A DNA stretch of 64,000 bases, from IMG/VR virus record IMGVR_UViG_3300023109_002988, positions 1 to 64,000 of that record, one strand, 5' to 3'. Below are positions 8,081 through 16,674 of this stretch, one piece after another (the first letter of the stretch is position 1; every line of letters begins with the position of its first letter). The stretch is from a virus. The notes below the pieces were generated by a model. That model was not told the origin of the DNA. It did not search any database and was given only the letters and a program-made list of their open reading frames with translations. The position numbers and the translations under genes were made by a program.

Positions 8081-9214
8081 ATGAAAATTTCACTCAAAAG
8101 AACTCCAGAACAAGTCGAGCTTATCAAAGCTATGGCTTCGAAGAATCGTTCGGTTGCTTATGAAGCTCAAGTAGCTCTTGCCGAATTTATCGGTCCAGTT
8201 ATTGCTGAAGTAATCAATAATGCTCCAGTACTCAGTAACCTGTTTACTTCTCTTAGTTACAACTCAGAGGACAATCCTTCAATTCCGTTGGATCTGTACT
8301 ACGATGTTACTGACGAAGATTATGTTAACGTTTACAGCACTAGCGTTGCTGGTGGTCTACCTCAGAATCAGGTAACACCTACAGTTTCTGAGCTTAAGGT
8401 CGCTACCTACAGCTTGGATACAGCAGTAAGCTTTGATCGTCGTTATGCAGCTAAGAGCCGCATGGACGTTGTAAGCAAGACATTCACTCGTATGGCTCAA
8501 GAGATTCTTCTTAAGCAAGAGCGTACTTCTGCTAACCTTATCATGGGCGCAGTAGCCAATGCATCAACTAACGGCAAGGATCATATCTTCCGTGCTGGTA
8601 CTGACGGCTCATTCCTTCTTGATGACTTCAACAACTTGATTACCCGTGCAAAGCGCATTAACACCGCTTGGAACAAAGGTACTCCAGAAGGTGGTCGTCG
8701 TGGTATTACTGACCTTATGGTTTCTCCAGAGGCAGTTAAGTCTCTTCGTGAGATGTCCTACAACCCTGTAAACACCAAGACTGGTCCTGGATCTTCCGAT
8801 AACGGAATCGCAGCTCCAGAAGGTCTTCGTGAGTCTGTTTACAACGCTGGTGGAGGTCTTCCTGACTTCTACGGTATCTCCATCATGGAGGTTAACGAGC
8901 TTGGTGTAGGCCAGAAGTTCAATACTATCTTTGATACTATTGCTGATGCAACTTCTTACTCTGATGCTAATGGTGCTAATAGCGCAGTATTCGATGGAGC
9001 TTCCGACGAAATCATGCTTGGTCTTGATCGTGGTCGTGACTCACTCGTTAAAGCAATCGCTGTCGACGAAGAGAATGGTTCTGAATTCCAACTTACCGCT
9101 GACGATCAGTATAGCATTCGTCAGAATAAGATTGGCTGGTTCGGAGGACTTGAAGAGGGCCGTATGGTTCTTGACAATCGTGCTCTGGCTGGAATCATCT
9201 GTAACGGACTGTAA
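8081..9214 (+). CDS. Major capsid protein
   Basis: The 377-residue product is assigned as the HK97-fold shell subunit. Evidence is position (after portal, protease/scaffold and decoration genes), length, a helical N-terminus (about 1-50), an extended strand-rich region, a segment around 155-175 (NLIMGAVANASTNGKDH), and a C-terminus typical of these proteins. Arg is almost always CGT or CGC while most other genes here use AGA, a sign of very high expression. The gene is followed by a strong intrinsic terminator, as expected for the most abundant late transcript. No separate N-terminal delta domain is needed because the scaffold is provided by the upstream gene. Confidence 0.88.
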   Translation: MKISLKRTPEQVELIKAMASKNRSVAYEAQVALAEFIGPVIAEVINNAPVLSNLFTSLSYNSEDNPSIPLDLYYDVTDEDYVNVYSTSVAGGLPQNQVTPTVSELKVATYSLDTAVSFDRRYAAKSRMDVVSKTFTRMAQEILLKQERTSANLIMGAVANASTNGKDHIFRAGTDGSFLLDDFNNLITRAKRINTAWNKGTPEGGRRGITDLMVSPEAVKSLREMSYNPVNTKTGPGSSDNGIAAPEGLRESVYNAGGGLPDFYGISIMEVNELGVGQKFNTIFDTIADATSYSDANGANSAVFDGASDEIMLGLDRGRDSLVKAIAVDEENGSEFQLTADDQYSIRQNKIGWFGGLEEGRMVLDNRALAGIICNGL

Positions 9215-9233
9215 TAGCCTAAAACAAAAATTT

Positions 9234-9265
9234 AAAGGTCATCCTTAACGGGATGGCCTTTTTTT
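9234..9265 (+). terminator. Intrinsic terminator after the capsid gene
   Basis: An 11-base-pair stem with one G-U pair (9234-9244 with 9251-9261, loop TTAACG) runs into a T tract ending at 9265. It lies 20 bases after the major capsid stop. Confidence 0.9.
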
Positions 9266-9288
9266 GTGTAAATATATTATAACAAACC

Positions 9289-9294
9289 TATAAT
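9289..9294 (+). promoter_or_regulatory. TATAAT box restarting transcription after the terminator
   Basis: TATAAT lies six bases before the ATG at 9301 and 24 bases past the capsid terminator, so it is well placed to restart transcription of the next two genes. No clear -35 element is visible. Confidence 0.4.
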
Positions 9295-9300
9295 ATTAGT

Positions 9301-9816
9301 ATGAAAGAAGAAAACTCAAATGAAATGGACGTATCTTATGGAGTAGATCAAGATAGTGAATCCGCAAAGTACTCTTACAAGAAATCTAAAAAGAAGATGA
9401 AAAAGTCCAAAGCTAAACAAGAAAAAGCAGAACCTAAAAAGCCGAGTTTGATCACAGAGATCAATGAAATGAAAGCTAACAACGAAACCAGGACTCCTGA
9501 GTTTTCTAAAAAAATGAGCGAGCTTGAAAATATTCTGGGCGTGAGTGAAATCAATCCATTTGGCACAAATGAGCTGGACGTATTCGAAGATAAACTTAAG
9601 GGAATGAGCGAATCTGATTTGCAAGACCTTGCTTACAAGGTGGGTTTAAACCCATATATACCAGGACCACAACTCAAAGGAGTTCTTAGAAACGAATTCA
9701 AGAGCTATAATAGAAATAGCATGCGTAACTCTTTGCCTTCAAAAACAGATGCTATTAAGCTGGATCCAAACAACCCAGACCATCAAGAAACTATAAAAAT
9801 TATAGGAGAAATTTAA
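9301..9816 (+). CDS. Unknown head-region protein with Lys-rich N-terminus
   Basis: I do not recognise this 171-residue protein. Residues 20-45 are Lys/Ser-rich (SYKKSKKKMKKSKAKQEK) and probably disordered or nucleic-acid-contacting. Residues about 80-140 form a compact part (NPFGTNELDVFEDKL, MSESDLQDLAYKVGL, LKGVLRNEFKSY) whose helix pattern resembles a SAP/HeH-like DNA-binding domain. It follows the capsid terminator and is three bases from the next gene, so a minor head or packaging role is likely. Confidence 0.7.
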   Translation: MKEENSNEMDVSYGVDQDSESAKYSYKKSKKKMKKSKAKQEKAEPKKPSLITEINEMKANNETRTPEFSKKMSELENILGVSEINPFGTNELDVFEDKLKGMSESDLQDLAYKVGLNPYIPGPQLKGVLRNEFKSYNRNSMRNSLPSKTDAIKLDPNNPDHQETIKIIGEI

Positions 9817-9819
9817 TAA

Positions 9820-10266
9820 ATGCAAGTATTAGAAGAACTGGCTGAAGAATTAATGAAAGATGAGTTTGATGGGGATTCCTGTTTGAACTCTATCCAGTCT
9901 ATTCTTTCTTGGATGAGAGCCAACCTTGGTGTTCTTAATGGACTGCTCGATCAGTGCTATGAGCTAGATGGCGAAAATATGGACGAGGAGGCGCAAGCGA
10001 TATACAAGCAAGCTTATCTATATCATCATTACTCCAAGAAGGCTAGGAACGCTCTACGTGGCATTATGGACACATCTGTGGACTCTCAAGGGGAGGTGGC
10101 ATCAATAAGCGATGGTGAAAGCAGAGTTACATTCACAAATAAGAATGAATCCGCTAAAGTAATCAGGGCTTTTGCTAACGATGCTAAAAACATGATGGAT
10201 GAATTGATTCATAAATACAACATGTATCAATCCGAGCCTAGACAGGTATCTGGAGGAGACGCTTAA
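9820..10266 (+). CDS. Unknown helical protein, possible head-tail connector
   Basis: This 148-residue protein is acidic at the N-terminus (EELAEELMKDEFDGD) and almost wholly helical, with a C-terminal stretch MMDELIHKYNMYQSEPRQ. Small helical proteins directly after the capsid gene are often the adaptor that sits under the portal, but no motif confirms this. Its stop overlaps the stop of the convergent kinase gene by four bases, so there is no room for a separate terminator between the two. Confidence 0.68.
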   Translation: MQVLEELAEELMKDEFDGDSCLNSIQSILSWMRANLGVLNGLLDQCYELDGENMDEEAQAIYKQAYLYHHYSKKARNALRGIMDTSVDSQGEVASISDGESRVTFTNKNESAKVIRAFANDAKNMMDELIHKYNMYQSEPRQVSGGDA

Positions 10267-11213
10267 AGCTTATAGTCTGCTGACCAGCGTGAAGTGCCAT
10301 TGATTTCATCTAAATTATTAAAATAACTTTCATCTATAACTGGGTAGTATTTATGCAGGTGTTTTTTAAACTCTTTTATGCTTTGTGTCTTTTTGATACC
10401 AGCGTGGGTGTAATTTAATACAAATAAATAATCTTCAATTTCTTCCCAAGAAGTGTTCATTTGCTTTAGGTAAATATTAGCTAAAATTTTTCTTTGTTTC
10501 TTTTTTGTTATTAAAATTTGATCCCAAAGTGGCTCTATTAAACCTTTTTCGAACTTCCTACTGAACTTTATAAAATTATTAACTTCATTTAAAGGGTTGG
10601 AAAAGCAAGCTTTGTAAATAAATTTAGCTATATCATAAAGCTCTGGTCCTCTGCAGGTTGATCCGAAGTCAATAGCGTAGGGTTCGTTTTTTTTAACAAT
10701 TATATTACTTATTGAAAAGTCCCCATGGAGCAAAGTGTCGCCAGTTGGAAGTCTGTCTAACACCTTGATTGCTTCTGCGACTTCATCTTTAGGAAATTCA
10801 TTATTACAAATAATTCTCCTTCTTAGGTCTTTCTTATAGCAATCGGCGTTTCGTACTTTATTTTTAAGTATATCCTTATGTAAGGATGATGCATATAAGC
10901 AATATTTTTCAAATATATTGTGTTCTATTTCTTCGCCGTTTACTTCTTTAAAAATTAAGTTGTCAATTGAAAGCTCTATATCTGCATCTCTTTCGTCACC
11001 TTCTATATATTCATAACAAATTGCTTCATTTGTTTTGAATTTTTGCTTGCTTAAGAGTCTGGACTTATTGAAAGGAAGGTCTCTTATTAGTAGTGCATTA
11101 TTATATTCTTTATCTATCCTTCTGGATGTGGGATAAAGTTTATATATTACATTTCCATTCTTCAGGATTGCACAAGCATGGGATAAGTATAGTATTTTTT
11201 CGTATCTAAGCAT
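10263..11213 (-). CDS. Aminoglycoside phosphotransferase/choline kinase-type small-molecule kinase
   Basis: The 316-residue protein has the APH-fold signature: HGDFSISN at 163-170 (catalytic D165, metal-binding N170) and IDFG at 181-184. A candidate ATP-binding Lys is K25 in VIYKLY. Family members phosphorylate sugars, choline or antibiotics; the substrate cannot be read from sequence. The gene is a non-structural insertion between head and tail genes. A strong terminator ends only about 12 bases before its ATG, so it is either expressed by read-through from the tail-tube genes or at a low level. Arg is mostly AGA/AGG. It may modify a host surface sugar or antibiotic-like molecule; this is inference. 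Confidence 0.75.
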   Translation of the reverse strand: MLRYEKILYLSHACAILKNGNVIYKLYPTSRRIDKEYNNALLIRDLPFNKSRLLSKQKFKTNEAICYEYIEGDERDADIELSIDNLIFKEVNGEEIEHNIFEKYCLYASSLHKDILKNKVRNADCYKKDLRRRIICNNEFPKDEVAEAIKVLDRLPTGDTLLHGDFSISNIIVKKNEPYAIDFGSTCRGPELYDIAKFIYKACFSNPLNEVNNFIKFSRKFEKGLIEPLWDQILITKKKQRKILANIYLKQMNTSWEEIEDYLFVLNYTHAGIKKTQSIKEFKKHLHKYYPVIDESYFNNLDEINGTSRWSADYKL

Positions 11214-11224
11214 ACTTTAAACTA

Positions 11225-11251
11225 AAAAAGCCCCGCAATAGCGGGGCTTTT
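11225..11251 (-). terminator. Intrinsic terminator after the tail-tube genes
   Basis: An 11-base-pair perfect stem (AAAAGCCCCGC, loop AATA, GCGGGGCTTTT) is symmetric enough to work in both directions. On the minus strand it follows the tail-tube gene ending at 11268 and is continued by a T tract. It is the most GC-rich short element in the region. Confidence 0.92.
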
Positions 11252-11267
11252 GTTTGTTATCTTAATG

Positions 11268-12389
11268 TTATTGGAAGATAGGTCTATTCAAACCAGATCC
11301 ACTACAAATAATTCCGTTTTCGATATCATCAACGCCGCCAAGTTGAACGCCGAATGTTAAGTCTACAGTCTTATTCGATCCAATACTTGATGAGTATGAT
11401 TCGGAATCCAGAGTTGCCCCTTTAAGGTTCCATATCATAGCGTCTCCACCGTCACATGACTGCATGGTTATTTGAACTTCTCCGTTTGAGCTGGAACATC
11501 CAGAAATCAACGCTGACAAGTCTCTAGTTTCTTGCTCACTGACAATAGCGTTGACAGACATGGTTGCGTTAACAGGGAAGTCAACAACTCTAGCAAATGG
11601 GAATTTAGACCCAAGTCTTTCAATAGCTGATCTAGATAGAGGAACAGAAAGGTTCGCGCTCTGAAGGTTGAATTTTCCGTCTCCACTGATTCTAACCAAT
11701 GATGAGTTGTCATCTGTAAATCCTGGGAAGGTTATATAAATATCTCCAGGACGAAGTGCTGTTGGGCCTCCTTGACCAGTATTAGTGGGCTTAAGGATAT
11801 CTACAGATTTTCCAATAGGAGTTCCTAACTCAATATCGATTGCTGGACTATCGCCAGTCATTCTGAAGTCGCTAGGAACATTGCCTTGAATTGTTCCGTT
11901 AGTTGAGTTAATATTCGCAGCTTCGAAAGAAACCGTGGCTGTTGGAAGAGATCCTACAGAAAGATCTACGCTGTAATCACTAAGGAAAGCGTTTCCGATA
12001 CCGATCAAGCTGTAAGGGTCATCTTTAATGAAGTTGACCGAGTCTTGACCCTCATTAGAGGTTACGATATAAAAGTTTCTTCCACTTGTTGTTTCTAGGA
12101 ATCCACTTGGGAATTGGGCATTTGACGTAATATCAAAACCCAACGCTTTTTCATTGAATCCGTCTCCTACATAATAGGAGAAGTCAAAGTTGACTGTTGG
12201 AGCCTCGAGCACCAAAGAGTCGATGCGAGCGAGGTTTCCGTATTGGTTTACGTCCTGTCTATTGATGTTGAATCCATAGTTTGCGCTCTGAACCCTAATT
12301 AGCTCCTCATGATCTCCAGAGGATGTGGATGATGCATCTTTACTTACGTAAAGAGATTCCGATTGATAAATTACTCTATTTCTTGACAT
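11268..12389 (-). CDS. Tail tube-type protein, paralog A
   Basis: This 373-residue protein is a close paralog of the next minus-strand gene and of the N-terminal domains of two giant tail proteins. Shared landmarks are RNRVIYQSE at the start, NYGFxxxRxDVNQxGNLARID around 35-60, GIGNAFLxDYxxDLSVGSLP around 130-155, LGSKFPFARVVDFPVNAT around 255-275, and SSxIGSNKxVDxTF near 340. Position after head-joining genes and before the tape measure fits a major tail tube subunit. Transcription runs into the strong terminator at 11225-11251, as expected for an abundant virion protein. The fold assignment is inference; the paralogy is seen directly. Confidence 0.72.
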   Translation of the reverse strand: MSRNRVIYQSESLYVSKDASSTSSGDHEELIRVQSANYGFNINRQDVNQYGNLARIDSLVLEAPTVNFDFSYYVGDGFNEKALGFDITSNAQFPSGFLETTSGRNFYIVTSNEGQDSVNFIKDDPYSLIGIGNAFLSDYSVDLSVGSLPTATVSFEAANINSTNGTIQGNVPSDFRMTGDSPAIDIELGTPIGKSVDILKPTNTGQGGPTALRPGDIYITFPGFTDDNSSLVRISGDGKFNLQSANLSVPLSRSAIERLGSKFPFARVVDFPVNATMSVNAIVSEQETRDLSALISGCSSSNGEVQITMQSCDGGDAMIWNLKGATLDSESYSSSIGSNKTVDLTFGVQLGGVDDIENGIICSGSGLNRPIFQ

Positions 12390-12414
12390 GGTTTAGATTT
12401 TGTTTTTTTGATTT

Positions 12415-13563
12415 TTATACATACGGAACAGTTGTATTGCTTCCGCTAACAAAGATACCATTATTGGCGTCTCTTGTTCCTCCGATTTGAGTTGAGAATG
12501 TAATATCTACACTCTTGTTTGAACCAATACTAGAAGAGAAACTTTCTGCGTCTACAGTACATCCTTTAAGAAGGAATTCCATTCCTGTTTTTGAAACGCC
12601 ACACTCTTCAAGAGTTAATGTTACGTCTCTTCTGTTGGTTTCTCCACAGCCGCTGATTACATTAGCGAGGTTTTGAGCTTCCATTGTGTTAACAATAGCA
12701 TTAACACTTAATGTAGCATTAACTGGGAAGTCAACAACCCTTGCGAATGGGAATTTAGATCCAAGTCTTTCGATTGGAGATCTTGAAAGAGGTATAGAAA
12801 GAGATGCACTTTGAACGTGCAAACCGTCAGTTCCAATCAAGCTACTCAAAGTTTCACCTTGGAAACTTGAGATATCGATTTTAATATCTCCAGGACGAAG
12901 AGCTGAAACGAGATCTGCATCAGTACCTCCAGCATTGCCAGAAGCCACTGGTACTTCCACCTCAAGACCTAACGACTCTCCTAATTCAGGGTCGACACCA
13001 GGAGAACTAATGCCTGAAAACAGACTTGAGTTTCCTGATATAGCGGTATCGGCGATAATGTTGGAAGCTTCAAAAGACACGGTCGCTGTCGGCAGAGATC
13101 CTACGGAAAGGTCTAATGTATAATCGGTAAGGAATGCGTTTCCAATTCCGATAACACTGTTTTCAGTTTCTCCAACCTGTCTATTTAGGTTAGCGTCTCT
13201 TCCTTCTGGTACAGTAAGAATATAGAAATTCTTTCCAGATCCAGCAGCTAGGTGACCAGAAGCAAATTGCCCAGAGGTGTTTTCTGGTGTATTGCCATCT
13301 CTAACAAAAAAGTCTAAAGCTTTTTCGTTAAAGCCGTTTGTAGGATAGTAAGTTACATCAAAGTTAACAGTTGGAGCTTCCAGAATGATCGAATCAATTC
13401 TGGCTAGGTTTCCAAACTGGTTAACATCTTGACGACTGACTGAAAATCCGTAATTGGCGCTTTGAACTCTATGAAGTTGCTCATGGTCCGCAGCATTTTG
13501 AGAAGTGTGCTCTTTGCTAACGAAGAGAGCTTCCGATTGATAAATTACTCTGTTTCTTGACAT
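12415..13563 (-). CDS. Tail tube-type protein, paralog B
   Basis: This 382-residue protein shares the full length and all landmarks of paralog A (MSRNRVIYQSEA, NYGFSVSRQDVNQ, GIGNAFLTDYTLDLSVGSLP, SSSIGSNKSVDITF), with most differences in loops around 95-125 and 180-220. The two genes are separated by 25 bases. The duplicate could form a mixed tube, a tail terminator ring, or the first ring on the baseplate, as in phages with two tube proteins. Both carry CGT-poor but balanced codon use. A second expression level cannot be judged from the sequence. Confidence 0.72.
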   Translation of the reverse strand: MSRNRVIYQSEALFVSKEHTSQNAADHEQLHRVQSANYGFSVSRQDVNQFGNLARIDSIILEAPTVNFDVTYYPTNGFNEKALDFFVRDGNTPENTSGQFASGHLAAGSGKNFYILTVPEGRDANLNRQVGETENSVIGIGNAFLTDYTLDLSVGSLPTATVSFEASNIIADTAISGNSSLFSGISSPGVDPELGESLGLEVEVPVASGNAGGTDADLVSALRPGDIKIDISSFQGETLSSLIGTDGLHVQSASLSIPLSRSPIERLGSKFPFARVVDFPVNATLSVNAIVNTMEAQNLANVISGCGETNRRDVTLTLEECGVSKTGMEFLLKGCTVDAESFSSSIGSNKSVDITFSTQIGGTRDANNGIFVSGSNTTVPYV

Positions 13564-13610
13564 GACGTTATTATTTTAAATGTTTACAGTTGTTTTTTGT
13601 GTTTGTGAAA

Positions 13611-14483
13611 TTATTGATGCCTGAATCTGTGTTGTTGTATTTCGAAATCTATGAAGCCAACAAATATATTGTTAGATAAAGACTTTCTAGCCCTATCTGT
13701 TAATTTAGACGTATTGACATTGTTTACATATAAAGAATTACACTTATTATTGGCGTTTGATAGATTTTCGTAATTAAAAAAACCTTCTTTTAAGTCATTG
13801 AATTCATTAAATGGGTGTTCTGACATTGATATCAATGCTATTGATTCATTTTTTGAGTCATTGAATATTGAAAGCACTCCATCAAGCATGTAGCTGTCCT
13901 CGGACATTACAGTAGCTGTTATTGTAGTAGTCGTCTCTTCCATACCCCCAAAGGCAAATCCTTTGTTGTTCGATGTAGAGGTATTAAAAAACACAGCGGG
14001 GATAACTTGATCATAAGGCTCTATAGGACCAAGGCCAGCAGAGGGTATTCTAGAATTTATTGTATATTTATTCTCTACTATTAGGTCTTCCTCTGTTTCG
14101 TTTGTGAAATATAGATTGAAGTCTTTTACTGAGAAATCCGCTGTTATGTCGTAGTTTTCATTTGTTGTTTCTACCAAAACCCTTCCGTTATCAAAATCCA
14201 ACGCTATACCGTCTCTTCCGCTTATGGATGGATTATAAGATCCAGTAGGTGTATTACCAACGGTCACCCCATCTGGCACAGTCACCCCGCCAACAGAAGA
14301 ATCAAAAATCCATTGTTTATATGGGCTTCCATAGGCTTTGTAATTAGAATCTATTCTGTCATCAGGATAGTATTCAAGCTTTACCCCTGTATGGTTTGTG
14401 TAAGCCTTACCTTTTGTTAAAAGATAGTTGTCGAACCAAAGCATAAACGAGTTAGTTAATTTATGGTGATACTGCTCTATCAT
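13611..14483 (-). CDS. Probable tail completion or neck protein
   Basis: I do not recognise a named family in this 290-residue protein. The N-terminus (residues 1-55) is aromatic-rich, followed by a beta-rich region with Thr/Val strands (NTPTGSYNPSISG, then the DITADFSVKDFNLYF stretch). It overlaps the preceding gene by four bases and precedes the tube genes in the same transcript, the place normally held by tail terminator or neck proteins. Function is inferred from order only. Confidence 0.55.
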   Translation of the reverse strand: MIEQYHHKLTNSFMLWFDNYLLTKGKAYTNHTGVKLEYYPDDRIDSNYKAYGSPYKQWIFDSSVGGVTVPDGVTVGNTPTGSYNPSISGRDGIALDFDNGRVLVETTNENYDITADFSVKDFNLYFTNETEEDLIVENKYTINSRIPSAGLGPIEPYDQVIPAVFFNTSTSNNKGFAFGGMEETTTTITATVMSEDSYMLDGVLSIFNDSKNESIALISMSEHPFNEFNDLKEGFFNYENLSNANNKCNSLYVNNVNTSKLTDRARKSLSNNIFVGFIDFEIQQHRFRHQ

Positions 14484-15058
14484 CTTATTTCTTTAAACTT
14501 TTGTTTGTATTTTTTTAGTAAAGCGGAAATGTATGGTCTATTCTTAAATTTACCACTTCTAACTTTAGATCCTGCCTGTATAGCTACACCAGATCTGCTT
14601 GAGGAACTTGATTTATTTAAAAGGTAGCCAACCCCAGAAATGCCAGTCTCAATACCTTTAGCCCAGCTTCTACCAGAAGCCCAAGGCATAGGAGTTACTG
14701 AAAAAACATCTTCGCTAGTTGGCATTATAATGCTAAACTTTCTTCCTTCAGCTGATTCCCCAGAGTCTTTGTATGTAATGTCATTTAATAATTTTAAAAT
14801 TGGTTCTATTGGATTTTCTCCAGAATTAAAACCTATAAAAGCAAACAGGTTGGAATTTATGTTTAAAGTCCCGCTGATATTAGATCCAGAAGCACCTGAT
14901 AGAAGTTCAACAGTAACAGGGTCAGACATGAACTCTTCTATCATTTCCTGTTTCGTTGTATCGAAGTTTTTTTTAAAAGTTTTGGTATAATCTCTTTTTT
15001 TTGTTTTTTGAGATTTTCTCTCCAATTCTTTTATGACGCTTTTTGGTATTTTAATCAT
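14480..15058 (-). CDS. Probable head-tail joining protein (HK97 gp10-like position)
   Basis: The 192-residue protein has a basic N-terminus (about 1-35), a Ser/Gly-rich segment around 130-165 (LLNKSSSSSRSGVAI), and a Lys-rich helical tail (YISALLKKYKQKFKEIR). This overall plan resembles HK97 gp10-type tail completion proteins. It sits between a head-closure candidate and a neck candidate, sharing a TAATG junction with the former. The family match is tentative. Confidence 0.55.
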   Translation of the reverse strand: MIKIPKSVIKELERKSQKTKKRDYTKTFKKNFDTTKQEMIEEFMSDPVTVELLSGASGSNISGTLNINSNLFAFIGFNSGENPIEPILKLLNDITYKDSGESAEGRKFSIIMPTSEDVFSVTPMPWASGRSWAKGIETGISGVGYLLNKSSSSSRSGVAIQAGSKVRSGKFKNRPYISALLKKYKQKFKEIR

Positions 15059-15519
15059 TAATCTGTAGCCTCATCTAATGGTGTTAAATAAAATGTATAA
15101 AAAAGATTTCCAGTCAAGCCGTATGGTGATCCATCAGTATGTATGCTGAATTTTCTACCATCAAACTCCACTCTTCTTGATTCTTGTATGAATTTAAATC
15201 CGTCCTCTTTTACTATAACTTTGACAGAACCCTTAGGCATTATGACTTTTACTTGGCTGCTTTCATTGTTGAATAGCTCCTCCTCTGTTTTTACGTAGTA
15301 AATTCTAGCATCAAAAGTGTTTGAAATAGTTTCGTATTCGACACTATCTCTCCTACCTAAGTTGTTTCTTCCATAGACCGCATTGTATTTTGGGTCATGA
15401 GCTATTAGGGTTTTTCTACCGTTCTTGTAAACCGTTATAGTTTGAGCGAATGTTTCATGAAGTTTTCCATACAAACGTTCTATTTCTGTTTTTTGAGATG
15501 CTGATAAAAAGCTTGCCAT
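15058..15519 (-). CDS. Probable head closure protein
   Basis: This 153-residue protein begins with a helix (SASQKTEIERLYGKLHETFA) and continues as a beta-rich fold (QTITVYKNGRK, VKVIMPKGSVKVIV, FYTFYLTPL). Small beta-barrel proteins of this size that open the joining block usually plug the portal after packaging. It is the first gene of the inverted block, next to a divergent promoter-like element. The assignment depends on order and fold impression, not on a motif. Confidence 0.55.
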   Translation of the reverse strand: MASFLSASQKTEIERLYGKLHETFAQTITVYKNGRKTLIAHDPKYNAVYGRNNLGRRDSVEYETISNTFDARIYYVKTEEELFNNESSQVKVIMPKGSVKVIVKEDGFKFIQESRRVEFDGRKFSIHTDGSPYGLTGNLFYTFYLTPLDEATD

Positions 15520-15540
15520 ATTGAAAAATACACTTTTTTT

Positions 15541-15551
15541 TATATTATAAT
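15541..15551. promoter_or_regulatory. Divergent promoter-like element between the two tail operons
   Basis: The 45-base gap between divergent genes holds TATATTATAAT; its core is nearly palindromic, so a TATAAT-like box can be read on either strand. On the plus strand the box ends 13 bases before the ATG at 15565, with AAAGGATAAAGG in between as a possible ribosome site. Confidence 0.45.
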
Positions 15552-15564
15552 AAAGGATAAAGGT

Positions 15565-15852
15565 ATGAATGCTAAAAAAATTCTGAACGATAGTTCCGAT
15601 AAGGAGATTAAATCGTTATTTAAAACAATGCTTATGTTGGTTGAGGACATGAAGAAAGATCATGTTTTTCACTACCAAAAGCTATACGAGGAGATCCCAC
15701 AGGAATATCATTCGGTTATTAGGGCAGCAGATCACTTCACCCCAGAAAAGTTGGCATGGATAAGAAAGAGAATACTTGACCATGGTAATGAATCTGTAAG
15801 AAATATGCAAAAAGAAATTGAAAATTTCAAGGTAACATTTAAATTTAATTAA
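15565..15852 (+). CDS. Unknown small helical protein
   Basis: This 95-residue protein is predicted all-helical and charged (DSSDKEIKSLFKTML, then KLAWIRKRILDHGNESV). It is first in the plus-strand tape-measure operon, six bases before the next gene, and preceded by one of the few purine-rich, Shine-Dalgarno-like stretches in the window. I do not recognise it; a tail assembly factor is possible from position. Confidence 0.65.
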   Translation: MNAKKILNDSSDKEIKSLFKTMLMLVEDMKKDHVFHYQKLYEEIPQEYHSVIRAADHFTPEKLAWIRKRILDHGNESVRNMQKEIENFKVTFKFN

Positions 15853-15858
15853 AGGATT

Positions 15859-16653
15859 ATGGAAAATAAAATATTATATAAATTCACTATTGATAAGGAC
15901 GTTGAGAAAACAGTTGAGTCGATCAGAAAAAACAAAAAAACTGGCGAAGAGACAATCACAAAACGTAAGGTCAAAAAGAAAGAGCCTGTAGAGGTTCAGA
16001 TTAAAAGACCAAACAGAAGAGAACTCGAAGAAGCGGAGCTTGAATATTCCGTTGAGATGAGTAATTGTATTAAAAAGGGTATTTTAACCAAAGCTATGCT
16101 TGGTAAAAAGTATAGCGATACTGGAGGACTATTTAGCGAAGAGGATTCTAACGATTATGCAGATATGTATAAAGAGGCTCTTGATATGCAAAACGAGTAT
16201 ATGCGTCTAGATACAGTAAAGAAAAGAACCGAAGCTCAAGAAAAACGTTTTGATAAACTGAAGTCAGAAATTTCTTTTAACAGGAAAAAAATTGTAGAGT
16301 TTGAATCTAATTTCCAATCTCTATTTGATCATACTGCAGATGTAAAAGCTCAAAACAAAGTCTTGCTTTGGTACTGCCTCCATTTAACCTATGTGTACAA
16401 TGAGGAAAAGGATAAGTTTGAGCCTTATTTTATTGGTGATACTTTTGAGGAAAAAACAGAGTATTACTACGAGCTTGAAGAGCAAGATGATCCGTTTTAC
16501 ACAGAACTTATTCAGAAAGCCTCAACAACGTTGGCGTTTTGGTTCTTTAACCAAGCTTCAAACCAGGAAGAGTTTGAGGAGCTAATGGATAAAGTCGAGA
16601 AAGGTGAGTTAGATAGCCAAGAAGAAGAACAAGAGGAGGCTTCTGAAAAATAA
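15859..16653 (+). CDS. Unknown acidic helical protein, possible tail assembly chaperone
   Basis: The 264-residue protein has a Lys-rich N-terminus (residues 20-45), a long charged helical region with coiled-coil character (about 105-165), and a strongly acidic C-terminus (DSQEEEQEEASEK). Two genes directly before a tape measure are normally the chaperones that coat it. Here the next gene is in the same frame but separated by two in-frame stops, and I found no slippery heptamer, so the usual frameshifted chaperone pair is not evident. The role is inferred from place. Confidence 0.6.
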   Translation: MENKILYKFTIDKDVEKTVESIRKNKKTGEETITKRKVKKKEPVEVQIKRPNRRELEEAELEYSVEMSNCIKKGILTKAMLGKKYSDTGGLFSEEDSNDYADMYKEALDMQNEYMRLDTVKKRTEAQEKRFDKLKSEISFNRKKIVEFESNFQSLFDHTADVKAQNKVLLWYCLHLTYVYNEEKDKFEPYFIGDTFEEKTEYYYELEEQDDPFYTELIQKASTTLAFWFFNQASNQEEFEELMDKVEKGELDSQEEEQEEASEK

Positions 16654-16674
16654 GTTCTTCAATAATTCATTAGT

